Below are positions 23,408 through 28,654 of a stretch of DNA of 28,654 bases, one piece after another. How positions within the stretch are numbered: position 1 is the stretch's first letter; the number at the start of each line of letters is the position of its first letter. The notes under the pieces were generated by a model, which was not told the DNA's origin, made no database searches, and saw nothing but the letters and a program-made list of their open reading frames with translations. Source of the DNA: JBBQIY01 sp964553035 (GTDB lineage: Bacteria; Verrucomicrobiota; Kiritimatiellia; RFP12; UBA3636); the NCBI GenBank assembly GCA_964553035.1, contig CAZKJH010000037.1:1-28654 (forward strand), read 5' to 3'. The position numbers and the translations under genes are program-made.

Positions 23408-24739
23408 ATGAACCTGCTTTTCATCTTCACAGACCAGCAACAACGCTATGCGTTGGGTTGCATGGGGAATCCGAACGTGGACACTCCACATTTGGATCGG
23501 CTGGCCGAGCGAGGAGTCCTCTTTCGCCGCTGCTACTCGAATGATCCCATATGCGGACCTTTCCGGGGCTCGCTCTTGACTGGGCAGTACACAAGCCGAT
23601 GTGGTGTGGTCAGTAACGGCTCGCCCCTTCCCGCCGGTGTTGCGACGTTTGCAGACGCTTTCAATGAGGCTGGCTACACCACCTCATGGGTTGGTAAATG
23701 GCATTTGGGCGGAAATAGCAACGGACCGATCGCCAGAAGCCTCCAAGGCGGATTTCAGCATTTCATAGGGTATCAGTGTTATAATGGGTTCTACCAGAAT
23801 GTGTGTTTCTACGACAAAGAGGGGCGCGAACACCGCTTTGACGCACATCGTACTGATGTCACCACGGATCTGGCTGTCGAGCAACTGAAGGAGTTGGCGA
23901 CGGGCGAGCGGCCTTTCATGCTGATGATGTCGTATCAAGCACCCCATTACCCGGAGCAGCCGGCCCCTGCATACGCAGAACGTTACAGAAACCGCGAGAT
24001 TACCCGCAGAGCGAACAGTCAGGAGATCGACCCGTATACTCCGACCCTTTCCCCGCCAAGCCCAAGACCATTTGACCACGATCCCGATTATCAACGCTAC
24101 GGCGGCAATCTTGACGAGTACATCCGTCTCTACAATGCGATGTGCACCCAAATTGACGCGAACATCGGTCGTCTGATAGACACCGTTGAGCAGCTTGGGG
24201 TGGCCGATAACACCATGATTATCTTCACATCGGACCATGGAGACATGCAGGGCAGCCATGGGCTTAAGAACAAGTGCCTGCCGCACGAGGAGTCGGCAGG
24301 GATTCCCCTCATCGTTTACGTGCCCGGTTTGCCGGGCGGTCGCGCCACTGATGCACTCGTTTCAGGTATTGATATGATGCCCACCTGCCTCGACCTGGCG
24401 GGCCTGCCGCCGGTTGCAGGCGTTGACGGACAAAGCTTCGCCCCGCTCCTGCGAGGCGAAACAGAGAAGGCATGCGATGCCGTCTTCTCTGAAAGAGGCC
24501 AGTGGTGCATGATCGTAAAGGACGGATGGAAACTCGCTGCTGAAAGACAAGACGACGGACTGGCTCCAACATTCATGACCCATTTGGACGAAGACCAGTT
24601 CGAGCTACAAAACCGGGTTAAGGATCACGCAGTTGCCGACCTGCGGAATCAGTTGCTTGCGCAGCTAGCCTCATGGGACGCAAGAGTGCGAGACACGCAA
24701 CAGAAGGTTGGGCCAACCAAACGCTTACGTAGAACGTGA
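23408..24739 (+). CDS. Sulfatase (type I, formylglycine-dependent)
   Basis: A 443-residue sulfatase that hydrolyses sulfate esters, probably on a glycan or small organic sulfate. The N-terminal NLLFIFTDQQ carries metal-binding Asp9. The core motif is CGPFRGSLLTGQ at 49-60, where Cys49 would be oxidised to formylglycine. The C-terminal metal site FTSDHGDMQGSHGLKNK and PLIVYVPG follow. No signal peptide is visible, unlike many glycan sulfatases, so it may be cytoplasmic. The last five codons (RLRRT) and the stop lie inside the half copy of the leader repeat (24721 onward), so the natural C-terminus was replaced. The start has only a weak GGAA upstream. No maturation enzyme gene is in this window. 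Confidence 0.92.
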   Translation: MNLLFIFTDQQQRYALGCMGNPNVDTPHLDRLAERGVLFRRCYSNDPICGPFRGSLLTGQYTSRCGVVSNGSPLPAGVATFADAFNEAGYTTSWVGKWHLGGNSNGPIARSLQGGFQHFIGYQCYNGFYQNVCFYDKEGREHRFDAHRTDVTTDLAVEQLKELATGERPFMLMMSYQAPHYPEQPAPAYAERYRNREITRRANSQEIDPYTPTLSPPSPRPFDHDPDYQRYGGNLDEYIRLYNAMCTQIDANIGRLIDTVEQLGVADNTMIIFTSDHGDMQGSHGLKNKCLPHEESAGIPLIVYVPGLPGGRATDALVSGIDMMPTCLDLAGLPPVAGVDGQSFAPLLRGETEKACDAVFSERGQWCMIVKDGWKLAAERQDDGLAPTFMTHLDEDQFELQNRVKDHAVADLRNQLLAQLASWDARVRDTQQKVGPTKRLRRT

Positions 24740-24891
24740 AGCGTACCCATCCAGCAAAATCGCTTAAAGGATCGCCGTTTTCAAAGCACAATTTTGAAAT
24801 TCCAACAAACCCAATGAAGTCAAAAAAATACCGGGGAACAAGTCGTCAACCCTACAATTGCGAATACACAATTGAGGGTTGACTCCCCGTT
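24721..24891 (+). repeat. Leader repeat, 5'-truncated half copy (before peroxiredoxin)
   Basis: Contains only the last ~171 bp of the 352-bp repeat, starting exactly at ACGCTTACGTAGAACGTG, and appears identical to the matching part of copy 25793-26144. The promoter half is absent. Its first bases supply the final codons and stop of the sulfatase gene. Like the other copies, it ends upstream of the next gene in the same orientation. Confidence 0.9.
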
Positions 24892-24937
24892 CGCTACCAG
24901 AAAGGAGATTGCCTGCATAGTCCAGAAGAAGTCGACG

Positions 24938-24959
24938 GACCTACTCGCTAGAGTAGGTC
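24938..24959. promoter_or_regulatory. Perfect 9-bp palindrome upstream of peroxiredoxin
   Basis: Arms GACCTACTC and GAGTAGGTC around GCTA, 43 bp before the peroxiredoxin start. It could be an operator or a stem in the leader. No regulator can be named. A short open frame (KKSTDLLARVGHLQEMSDN...) also runs through here to a TGA at about 25021, with no good start codon. Confidence 0.5.
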
Positions 24960-25002
24960 ACCTGCAAGAAATGTCGGATAACAACGTGAAGGGAGGCAAG
25001 CA

Positions 25003-25698
25003 ATGCCATGTGACAAAATGAAAGTGATCGAAGACGTAGAACCGATCGCAACGCAAAACGAACAGAAACAGGAGAAGAAAACGATGAGTACGACTTTGGT
25101 GATGCGCCGGATGCCCGAATTCAAAATGGATGCCTATGACGCGGCCACTGGCCACTACACGACAGTGTCCAGCGAACAGTTCAAGGGGAAATGGGCCGTG
25201 GTATGCTTCTACCCGGCAGACTTCACCTTCGTCTGCCCCACGGAAATCGCGGCCATGAACGCCCATCTCGACACGCTCAAGAAACTGGGCGTGGAAGTGG
25301 TGCCCGTTTCGGGAGACACCAAGTTCAGCCACAAGCGCTTTGTCGAGACGGAACCTTTGCTGAAGGGACTGAAGCTCACCTTGGCTGCTGATACCACCGG
25401 CGAAGTCGCTCGCAAGTTCGGCGTCTGGGTCGAGCAGGAAGGCGTAGCCCTGCGCGGGCGCTTCATCATCAATCCTGACGGAATTGTCGTGGCAGAGGAA
25501 ACGGTTGCCGACAGCGTTGGCCGCAGCGTGGTCGAGCTGGTTCGCCAACTGGAGGCGTGGCAGCACGCCTACAAGACAGGGGAAGTCTGTCCGGCCAACT
25601 GGCGCAAAGGCAAGAAGACGCTGCCCGTGAATACTGATGTGGAGAAAATGACTGGTCACGTCGGCGACTACATCACGCTGGAGGAGATCCTGTCTTAA
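25003..25698 (+). CDS. Typical 2-Cys peroxiredoxin (AhpC/Prx1 type)
   Basis: A 231-residue thiol peroxidase reducing hydrogen peroxide and organic hydroperoxides. The peroxidatic cysteine is Cys78 in FYPADFTFVCPTE and the resolving cysteine is Cys196 in GEVCPANW, both intact. The ATG at 25003 has GGGAGG about 6 nt upstream, an excellent site. It adds a polar 27-residue extension (MPCDKMKVIEDVEPIATQNE...) ahead of the usual start. A second ATG at 25084, with AGGAG 9 nt upstream, would give the ordinary 204-residue form. Either or both may be used. It lies behind a half copy of the leader repeat with no own -35/-10, so read-through from the sulfatase unit or a cryptic promoter is needed. Confidence 0.93.
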   Translation: MPCDKMKVIEDVEPIATQNEQKQEKKTMSTTLVMRRMPEFKMDAYDAATGHYTTVSSEQFKGKWAVVCFYPADFTFVCPTEIAAMNAHLDTLKKLGVEVVPVSGDTKFSHKRFVETEPLLKGLKLTLAADTTGEVARKFGVWVEQEGVALRGRFIINPDGIVVAEETVADSVGRSVVELVRQLEAWQHAYKTGEVCPANWRKGKKTLPVNTDVEKMTGHVGDYITLEEILS

Positions 25699-25747
25699 CG
25701 AAGTGCCCAGATAGCGCAGAAGAGCGAACAAGAGAATTTACTCGTAC

Positions 25748-25779
25748 CCCGTACAGCCGCGCGGACGCGGCTGTACGGG
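25748..25779 (+). terminator. Strong 14-bp hairpin after peroxiredoxin, possible terminator
   Basis: Arms CCCGTACAGCCGCG and CGCGGCTGTACGGG with a CGGA loop. No U-tract follows, so if it stops transcription it does so without the classic signal. It lies 13 bp before the leader repeat copy at 25793. Confidence 0.5.
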
Positions 25780-25792
25780 TCCGGTCATTCTC

Positions 25793-26144
25793 GACGTACC
25801 CCGCACAACTTTTATGAAAAGTTGGACAAAAACAAATCGATGCCTTGACAACGTCGATAAAAGAAGTAAAATTACCGAACGACTGAGCAACCACCGCAAG
25901 TGGCGAAAAAGTAAAAGGCTTTTTTGTCCAAATCAGTGGAAGCGCAGTCGGGTATCTTGATTTTCAGGATGTGACGCTTACGTAGAACGTGAAGCGTACC
26001 CATCCAGCAAAATCGCTTAAAGGATCGCCGTTTTCAAAGCACAATTTTGAAATTCCAACAAACCCAATGAAGTCAAAAAAATACCGGGGAACAAGTCGTC
26101 AACCCTACAATTGCGAATACACAATTGAGGGTTGACTCCCCGTT
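25793..26144 (+). repeat. 352-bp promoter/leader repeat, copy 3 (before lectin-like gene)
   Basis: A full-length copy with the same length and order of stems as 23041-23392. The terminal hairpin differs in its left arm (GTCAACCCTACAATTG) but still pairs with the unchanged right arm. It ends 18 nt before the ATG of the next gene, leaving room for that gene's own Shine-Dalgarno site. Confidence 0.9.
25845..25872 (+). promoter_or_regulatory. Promoter inside leader repeat copy 3
   Basis: TTGACA (25845-25850), 16-bp spacer, TAAAAT (25867-25872), identical to the promoter in copy 1. Confidence 0.65.
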
Positions 26145-26162
26145 CGGCAGGAGGGAAGAGAT

Positions 26163-26774
26163 ATGCGTTCAGCAGTATCCGCAGTCATAGTTGTGGCGAT
26201 GGTCGTCGCCGCGCAGGGTCAGACGAGTCAGGAACCGTCGCAGATGCTGGGGCCACGTACCCGTTACGAGCGCGCCATAGAGACTGCAAGACGCGCGTAT
26301 GTGGAGGAACTGAATTCGGTGCAGAGACAATTGACGCAACAAGGCAACCTAGACGGCGCACTACGGGTGAAGGCCGAGTTGGATCGCCTCGGCGGGAAAG
26401 AGCCGCCCCCCAACACAGACCCTGTGGAGAAGAAGAATGACTATGTCGTTTTCAAGGGCCACCGTTATCAAGTCATTACTGTCGCGACCACGCGCCGAAA
26501 AGCCGAGTCGGATTGCCGCAAACGAGGCGGAACTCTCGCATGTGCAGAGACGACCGAGGAACTGTCTTTCTTGCACGACTTGATGAGACGCACAATGGTG
26601 TCCCCCTTTTGGGTTGACTCGAAAGTCGGCATCGCGGGCGCCCAATGGATGCGAGTCAATGGGTCACTGGATAGCAATCCGCCGAGAAAGGGCGTAGAGG
26701 AGCTCCCCTACGTCTGCGAATGGAGCCAGAACTCAGACGACCCGGCGAACAAGCCCTCCGACCGTACGCGCTAA
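26163..26774 (+). CDS. Secreted C-type-lectin-like domain protein
   Basis: A 203-residue protein. Residues 1-19 form a signal peptide ending near AAQGQ, so it is exported. Residues 34-78 form an amphipathic helix (RYERAIETARRAYVEELNSV ... GNLDGALRVKAELDRL) of the kind that precedes carbohydrate- or surface-binding domains in Planctomycetes-group bacteria. A C-type-lectin-like fold follows: FKGHRYQVITVATTRRKAE, CRKRGGTLACAETTEEL (Cys118, Cys127), FWVDSK, WMRVNGS and YVCEW (Cys185). Binding target is unknown. AGGAGG lies 8 nt before the ATG. Expression is expected from the leader repeat promoter at 25845. Confidence 0.8.
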   Translation: MRSAVSAVIVVAMVVAAQGQTSQEPSQMLGPRTRYERAIETARRAYVEELNSVQRQLTQQGNLDGALRVKAELDRLGGKEPPPNTDPVEKKNDYVVFKGHRYQVITVATTRRKAESDCRKRGGTLACAETTEELSFLHDLMRRTMVSPFWVDSKVGIAGAQWMRVNGSLDSNPPRKGVEELPYVCEWSQNSDDPANKPSDRTR

Positions 26775-26823
26775 CGTGCGCCGCACAGCCGCAACGTTCG
26801 GTGAGACAAAAGCAGACAATCAA

Positions 26824-26850
26824 TTGACATAGCTCCGTCAACAGTAAGAT
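26824..26850 (+). promoter_or_regulatory. Putative promoter of the chimeric ORF
   Basis: TTGACA (26824-26829), a short 15-bp spacer and TAAGAT (26845-26850). The region from 26774 shares GCCGCACAGCCG and GACAAAA words with the start of leader repeat copy 1, so it may be a highly diverged relative. Confidence 0.4.
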
Positions 26851-26879
26851 CAGGGATCGCGATTCTCGTCGTCTTGAAA

Positions 26880-27506
26880 ATGCACTTAGGCCATTCGAAC
26901 TCTATGAGCCCAACATCACCAAGCACACCTGTTGGCAGGGGTTGTGAAAAGCACAGCCGTGATTTCTTGTCAATAGCTGTCTGCACGCTAGTTGCAATCA
27001 TGGCAGTTGCCTCTGCGACGGCTATGGACATCACCACATTCACAGAGAGCGGTGAACTCATCTGGAGTGCTCCCGTCGGCGAAGCCGTGGAAGAATACAG
27101 GGTAGAATGGACATCAAACCTCACATCGAAAGCCTGGATAGACGCGGGATTCAGCGTCGCTCCTTCCGGCAGCGTGCTGACGGCTCAGGTCGACAGCGAC
27201 AAGGACCAACGGTTTTTCCGCGTCAAAGCCCTGGTGCCGGATTACCTCGTCGTTGACCTGTCCGGAGGCCCGGGAGCCGAAAACTTTCCCATCAGCTACC
27301 TCTCGGACGTGCCGCCCGGCGGCTGGACGGACGAATACCGGCTTCGCTTTCGAGGCGTCGATCCCGCGAGGCGCTATCGCGTGACCACCGAGCCCGACGG
27401 CATGATCCGCACCCTCGACGGCCACGCGCTGTGCGACGCGGGATTGCCCCTGCGCCTCGATACGCCGCTGACATCGTGCTTACTTCTGTGTGAGGCAACC
27501 GGATGA
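26880..27506 (+). CDS. Chimeric secreted ORF: SUMF1-protein-type N-terminus joined to a glycosidase-like C-terminus
   Basis: A 208-residue ORF from the ATG at 26880. Residues 29-48 are a hydrophobic export signal ending in ASATA. Residues 49-153 carry the extracellular region and the YLVVDLSGGPGAENFPISYL / GGWTDEY signature that I know from long Kiritimatiellota formylglycine-generating-enzyme-like proteins, where the catalytic domain should follow. Instead, after residue 154 (near 27341), the sequence reads LRFRGVDPARRYRV, TLDGHALCDAGLPL and SCLLLCEAT, like the C-terminal beta-sandwich of alpha-galactosidases (GH36-type). Both halves share one frame. It is probably a truncated recombinant gene and may be non-functional. 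No Shine-Dalgarno sequence is clear. Confidence 0.6.
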   Translation: MHLGHSNSMSPTSPSTPVGRGCEKHSRDFLSIAVCTLVAIMAVASATAMDITTFTESGELIWSAPVGEAVEEYRVEWTSNLTSKAWIDAGFSVAPSGSVLTAQVDSDKDQRFFRVKALVPDYLVVDLSGGPGAENFPISYLSDVPPGGWTDEYRLRFRGVDPARRYRVTTEPDGMIRTLDGHALCDAGLPLRLDTPLTSCLLLCEATG

Positions 27507-27786
27507 GGAGTCCACCCGACCATGCGCGCGGTGAAGCACATGAGGACACGGAACATGCCAACCAGGGAGTCCATGCGATGCGGTACCCGCGCGCATAACT
27601 CCTGTCGTTCGGAAAGACAAAGGAAAGCGGATAAAATCGACCCCGATACCGACCCCGAGAGAAAACCATGACCGCCAACAAGGCGGTAAAGGCGACGGGA
27701 TACCGCCGCTGATTTTCGACGTTGGCCTGATCAAAATGAGGAGGAGACGGGAAGAGAATGGACGGGGAAAAAGATATGCTTTGCTG
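27507..27786. other. Gene-free stretch
   Basis: No credible gene. It contains CGACCCCGATACCGACCCCGAG, a short near-repeat, the GGCGGTA/TACCGCC hairpin at 27684-27707, and the 19-bp repeat described at 27691-27709. Confidence 0.5.
27691..27709. repeat. 19-bp extragenic repeat, copy 1 (left of the toxin-antitoxin pair)
   Basis: GGCGACGGGATACCGCCGC. It matches 28435-28453 at 18 of 19 positions in the same orientation, so the two copies flank the toxin-antitoxin pair. Confidence 0.65.
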
Positions 27787-27815
27787 TTGTTTTATGCGTA
27801 AAATTAAGCTACAAT
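27787..27815 (+). promoter_or_regulatory. Promoter of the toxin-antitoxin operon
   Basis: TTGTTT (27787-27792), 17-bp spacer, TACAAT (27810-27815). The leader would be about 20 nt. Such operons are usually repressed by the antitoxin or complex binding here. Confidence 0.6.
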
Positions 27816-27841
27816 GATTTCCTTAACTCAAGGAGTATGTC

Positions 27842-28087
27842 ATGCCAGCGATAAAACCTATTTCCGATCTCAGAAATTATAATACTGTTTTGCGTGAAGT
27901 TGCTGAAGATGCTCCTGTTTTTTTAACTAAAAATGGACGTGGCCGCTTTGCAATCGTTGATATTCGCGCATATGAACGATTGCGCGCTGAATTGGAACTG
28001 ATGTCAGCCTTGTCAGAAGGTGAAGCGTCTGCTCGAACTGGCGGATGGGTCTCTTTGGAGACTGCTGTAAAAAAACTCGGAGTCTAG
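27842..28087 (+). CDS. Type II antitoxin, Phd/YefM family
   Basis: An 81-residue protein. The N-terminal region MPAIKPISDLRNYNTVLREV is the DNA-binding/dimerisation fold of Phd/YefM antitoxins, followed by PVFLTKNGRGRFAIVDIRAYERL, the family signature. The C-terminal ~30 residues, ending TGGWVSLETAVKKLGV, would bind and neutralise the toxin. The start has AAGGAG 7 nt upstream. It lies 2 nt before the toxin gene. Confidence 0.92.
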   Translation: MPAIKPISDLRNYNTVLREVAEDAPVFLTKNGRGRFAIVDIRAYERLRAELELMSALSEGEASARTGGWVSLETAVKKLGV

Positions 28088-28089
28088 CC

Positions 28090-28467
28090 ATGTTTAAAAT
28101 TCGGTTTTCTCCCCGTGCGATAGCCGACTTAGAAGAGATCAAGCGGTACATTTCTGATGACCTGTTTAATCCGCAAGCTGCTTCAGAACTTCTTGACCTT
28201 GTTTTTAAAAAGATTCGAACTTTAGCTTCTCTGCCGCAAACAGGCGCACGAGTGCAGACAAACATCCCCGTTCTTCAAACGTACCGATTTATTCCTTGCA
28301 AACATTATCTGGTGTTTTACCGAGTAGAAGAGAAAAGCGTTTCTGTTATCCGCATTCTGTATGCCAGAAGGAATTATTTGAGGCTGCTTGCAGTGGAAAA
28401 TGAAGATAACAATAAGGGGCAACCATCGGCCGGAGGCGACGGAATACCGCCGCCTGTAATCGGTTAG
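28090..28467 (+). CDS. Type II toxin, RelE/ParE superfamily, with repeat-encoded tail
   Basis: A 125-residue protein. The core (1-99) is a RelE/ParE fold: FKIRFSPRAIADLEEIKRYI, KIRTLASLPQTGARV, YRFIPCKHYLVFYRVEEKSV and SVIRILYARRNYLRLL. The pattern is closer to ParE (gyrase poison) than to ribosome-dependent RelE, but that is inference. The start at 28090 follows the antitoxin stop by 2 nt. The normal end is near residue 99-105; residues 106-125 (...GGDGIPPPVIG) are translated from a 19-bp extragenic repeat (28435-28453), and the TAG overlaps the first bases of the MITE-like element at 28466. Confidence 0.9.
   Translation: MFKIRFSPRAIADLEEIKRYISDDLFNPQAASELLDLVFKKIRTLASLPQTGARVQTNIPVLQTYRFIPCKHYLVFYRVEEKSVSVIRILYARRNYLRLLAVENEDNNKGQPSAGGDGIPPPVIG
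28435..28453. repeat. 19-bp extragenic repeat, copy 2 (inside the toxin tail)
   Basis: GGCGACGGAATACCGCCGC, one mismatch from 27691-27709. Here it is read as codons of the toxin gene (GDGIPP). Confidence 0.65.
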
Positions 28468-28595
28468 AAGCTGTGAAAAAATCGAAAACCAAATCGAAAA
28501 CCAGCGATTTCGTTTATCGAGCAGGCGGTTTTCCTAAGAAATTTGACGGGGTGTTATTTTCAGGTTGTCCGACGTTGGATTTTTTCACAGCTTCT
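28466..28595. mobile_element. 130-bp MITE-like element with 18-bp perfect terminal inverted repeats
   Basis: AGAAGCTGTGAAAAAATC at 28466-28483 is the exact inverse of 28578-28595. Inside, GAAAACC (twice) can pair with GGTTTTC, and CGAT with ATCG, so the whole unit folds. There is no ORF and no clear target duplication at the ends, so it may be a large hairpin repeat rather than a transposon. The last 59 bp of the window hold nothing I recognise. Confidence 0.65.
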
Positions 28596-28654
28596 CAGTC
28601 ATCGGGGTAGGAGTTAAAAGTATGTTGTGTGGGGGTGATGCCTGGGATCTGCTC

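Noticed and set aside
23041..26144. CRISPR array or integron attC sites
   Set aside because: The repeat is 352 bp, occurs as two full and one half copy, separates whole genes, and lacks both short regular spacers and the GTTRRRY/RYYYAAC core of attC. No cas or integrase gene is present.

Overview
The window looks like a chromosomal segment of an anaerobic or facultative bacterium of the Verrucomicrobiota-Kiritimatiellota-Lentisphaerota-Planctomycetota sphere, most likely Kiritimatiellota. This is inference. It rests on a GTP-type PEP carboxykinase, a single sulfatase with a Cys-type active site, an orphan uroporphyrinogen-decarboxylase-like gene, a secreted C-type-lectin-like protein with a short helical repeat, and a protein carrying the 'VVDLSGGP...GGWTDEY' signature that I associate with Kiritimatiellota secreted formylglycine-generating-enzyme-like proteins. 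Base composition is close to 50% G+C and intergenic regions are rich in palindromic repeats.

Layout. (1) 1-1410: a small inverted-repeat element with a target duplication, then on the minus strand tRNA-Glu(CTC) followed 5 nt later by an RluD-type pseudouridine synthase. (2) 1438-6182: an EEP-family phosphatase/nuclease (+), then two minus-strand transcription units that share a 46-bp promoter block: an unrecognised, probably all-helical enzyme, and a translationally coupled set (broken SGNH-hydrolase fragment, D-2-hydroxyacid dehydrogenase, 58-aa protein, alpha/beta hydrolase). (3) 6246-7519: cyclophilin lipoprotein and dCMP-deaminase-like enzyme (+). (4) 7606-11141: a compact fatty-acid synthesis operon fabD-fabG-acpP-fabF closed by a strong terminator. 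(5) 11197-14439 (-): methyltransferase, degenerate polysaccharide deacetylase, dUTPase and a conserved unknown. (6) 14440-17197: a repeat-rich intergenic region, PEP carboxykinase (-), and further double-hairpin repeats. (7) 17204-22996 (+): a very large SNF2-type ATPase, a small membrane protein, and a URO-D-like protein. (8) 23041-27506: an accessory region in which a 352-bp promoter-plus-structured-leader repeat sits before a sulfatase and before a C-type-lectin-like gene, with a half copy before a peroxiredoxin; a chimeric ORF follows. (9) 27787-28595: a Phd/ParE-type toxin-antitoxin pair whose toxin tail is made of repeat DNA and which abuts a MITE-like inverted-repeat element.

The core genes (fab operon, pckG, dut, rluD, tRNA) are ordinary housekeeping functions. 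The most unusual material is in the non-coding DNA. The 352-bp leader repeat carries its own sigma70-like promoter and a terminal hairpin that is kept between copies despite sequence changes. A family of 53-bp to 74-bp double-hairpin repeats occurs in two intergenic regions and one gene-flanking region. Three promoters place the start codon where transcription should begin, which suggests leaderless messages. Two proteins have C-termini encoded by repeat DNA.
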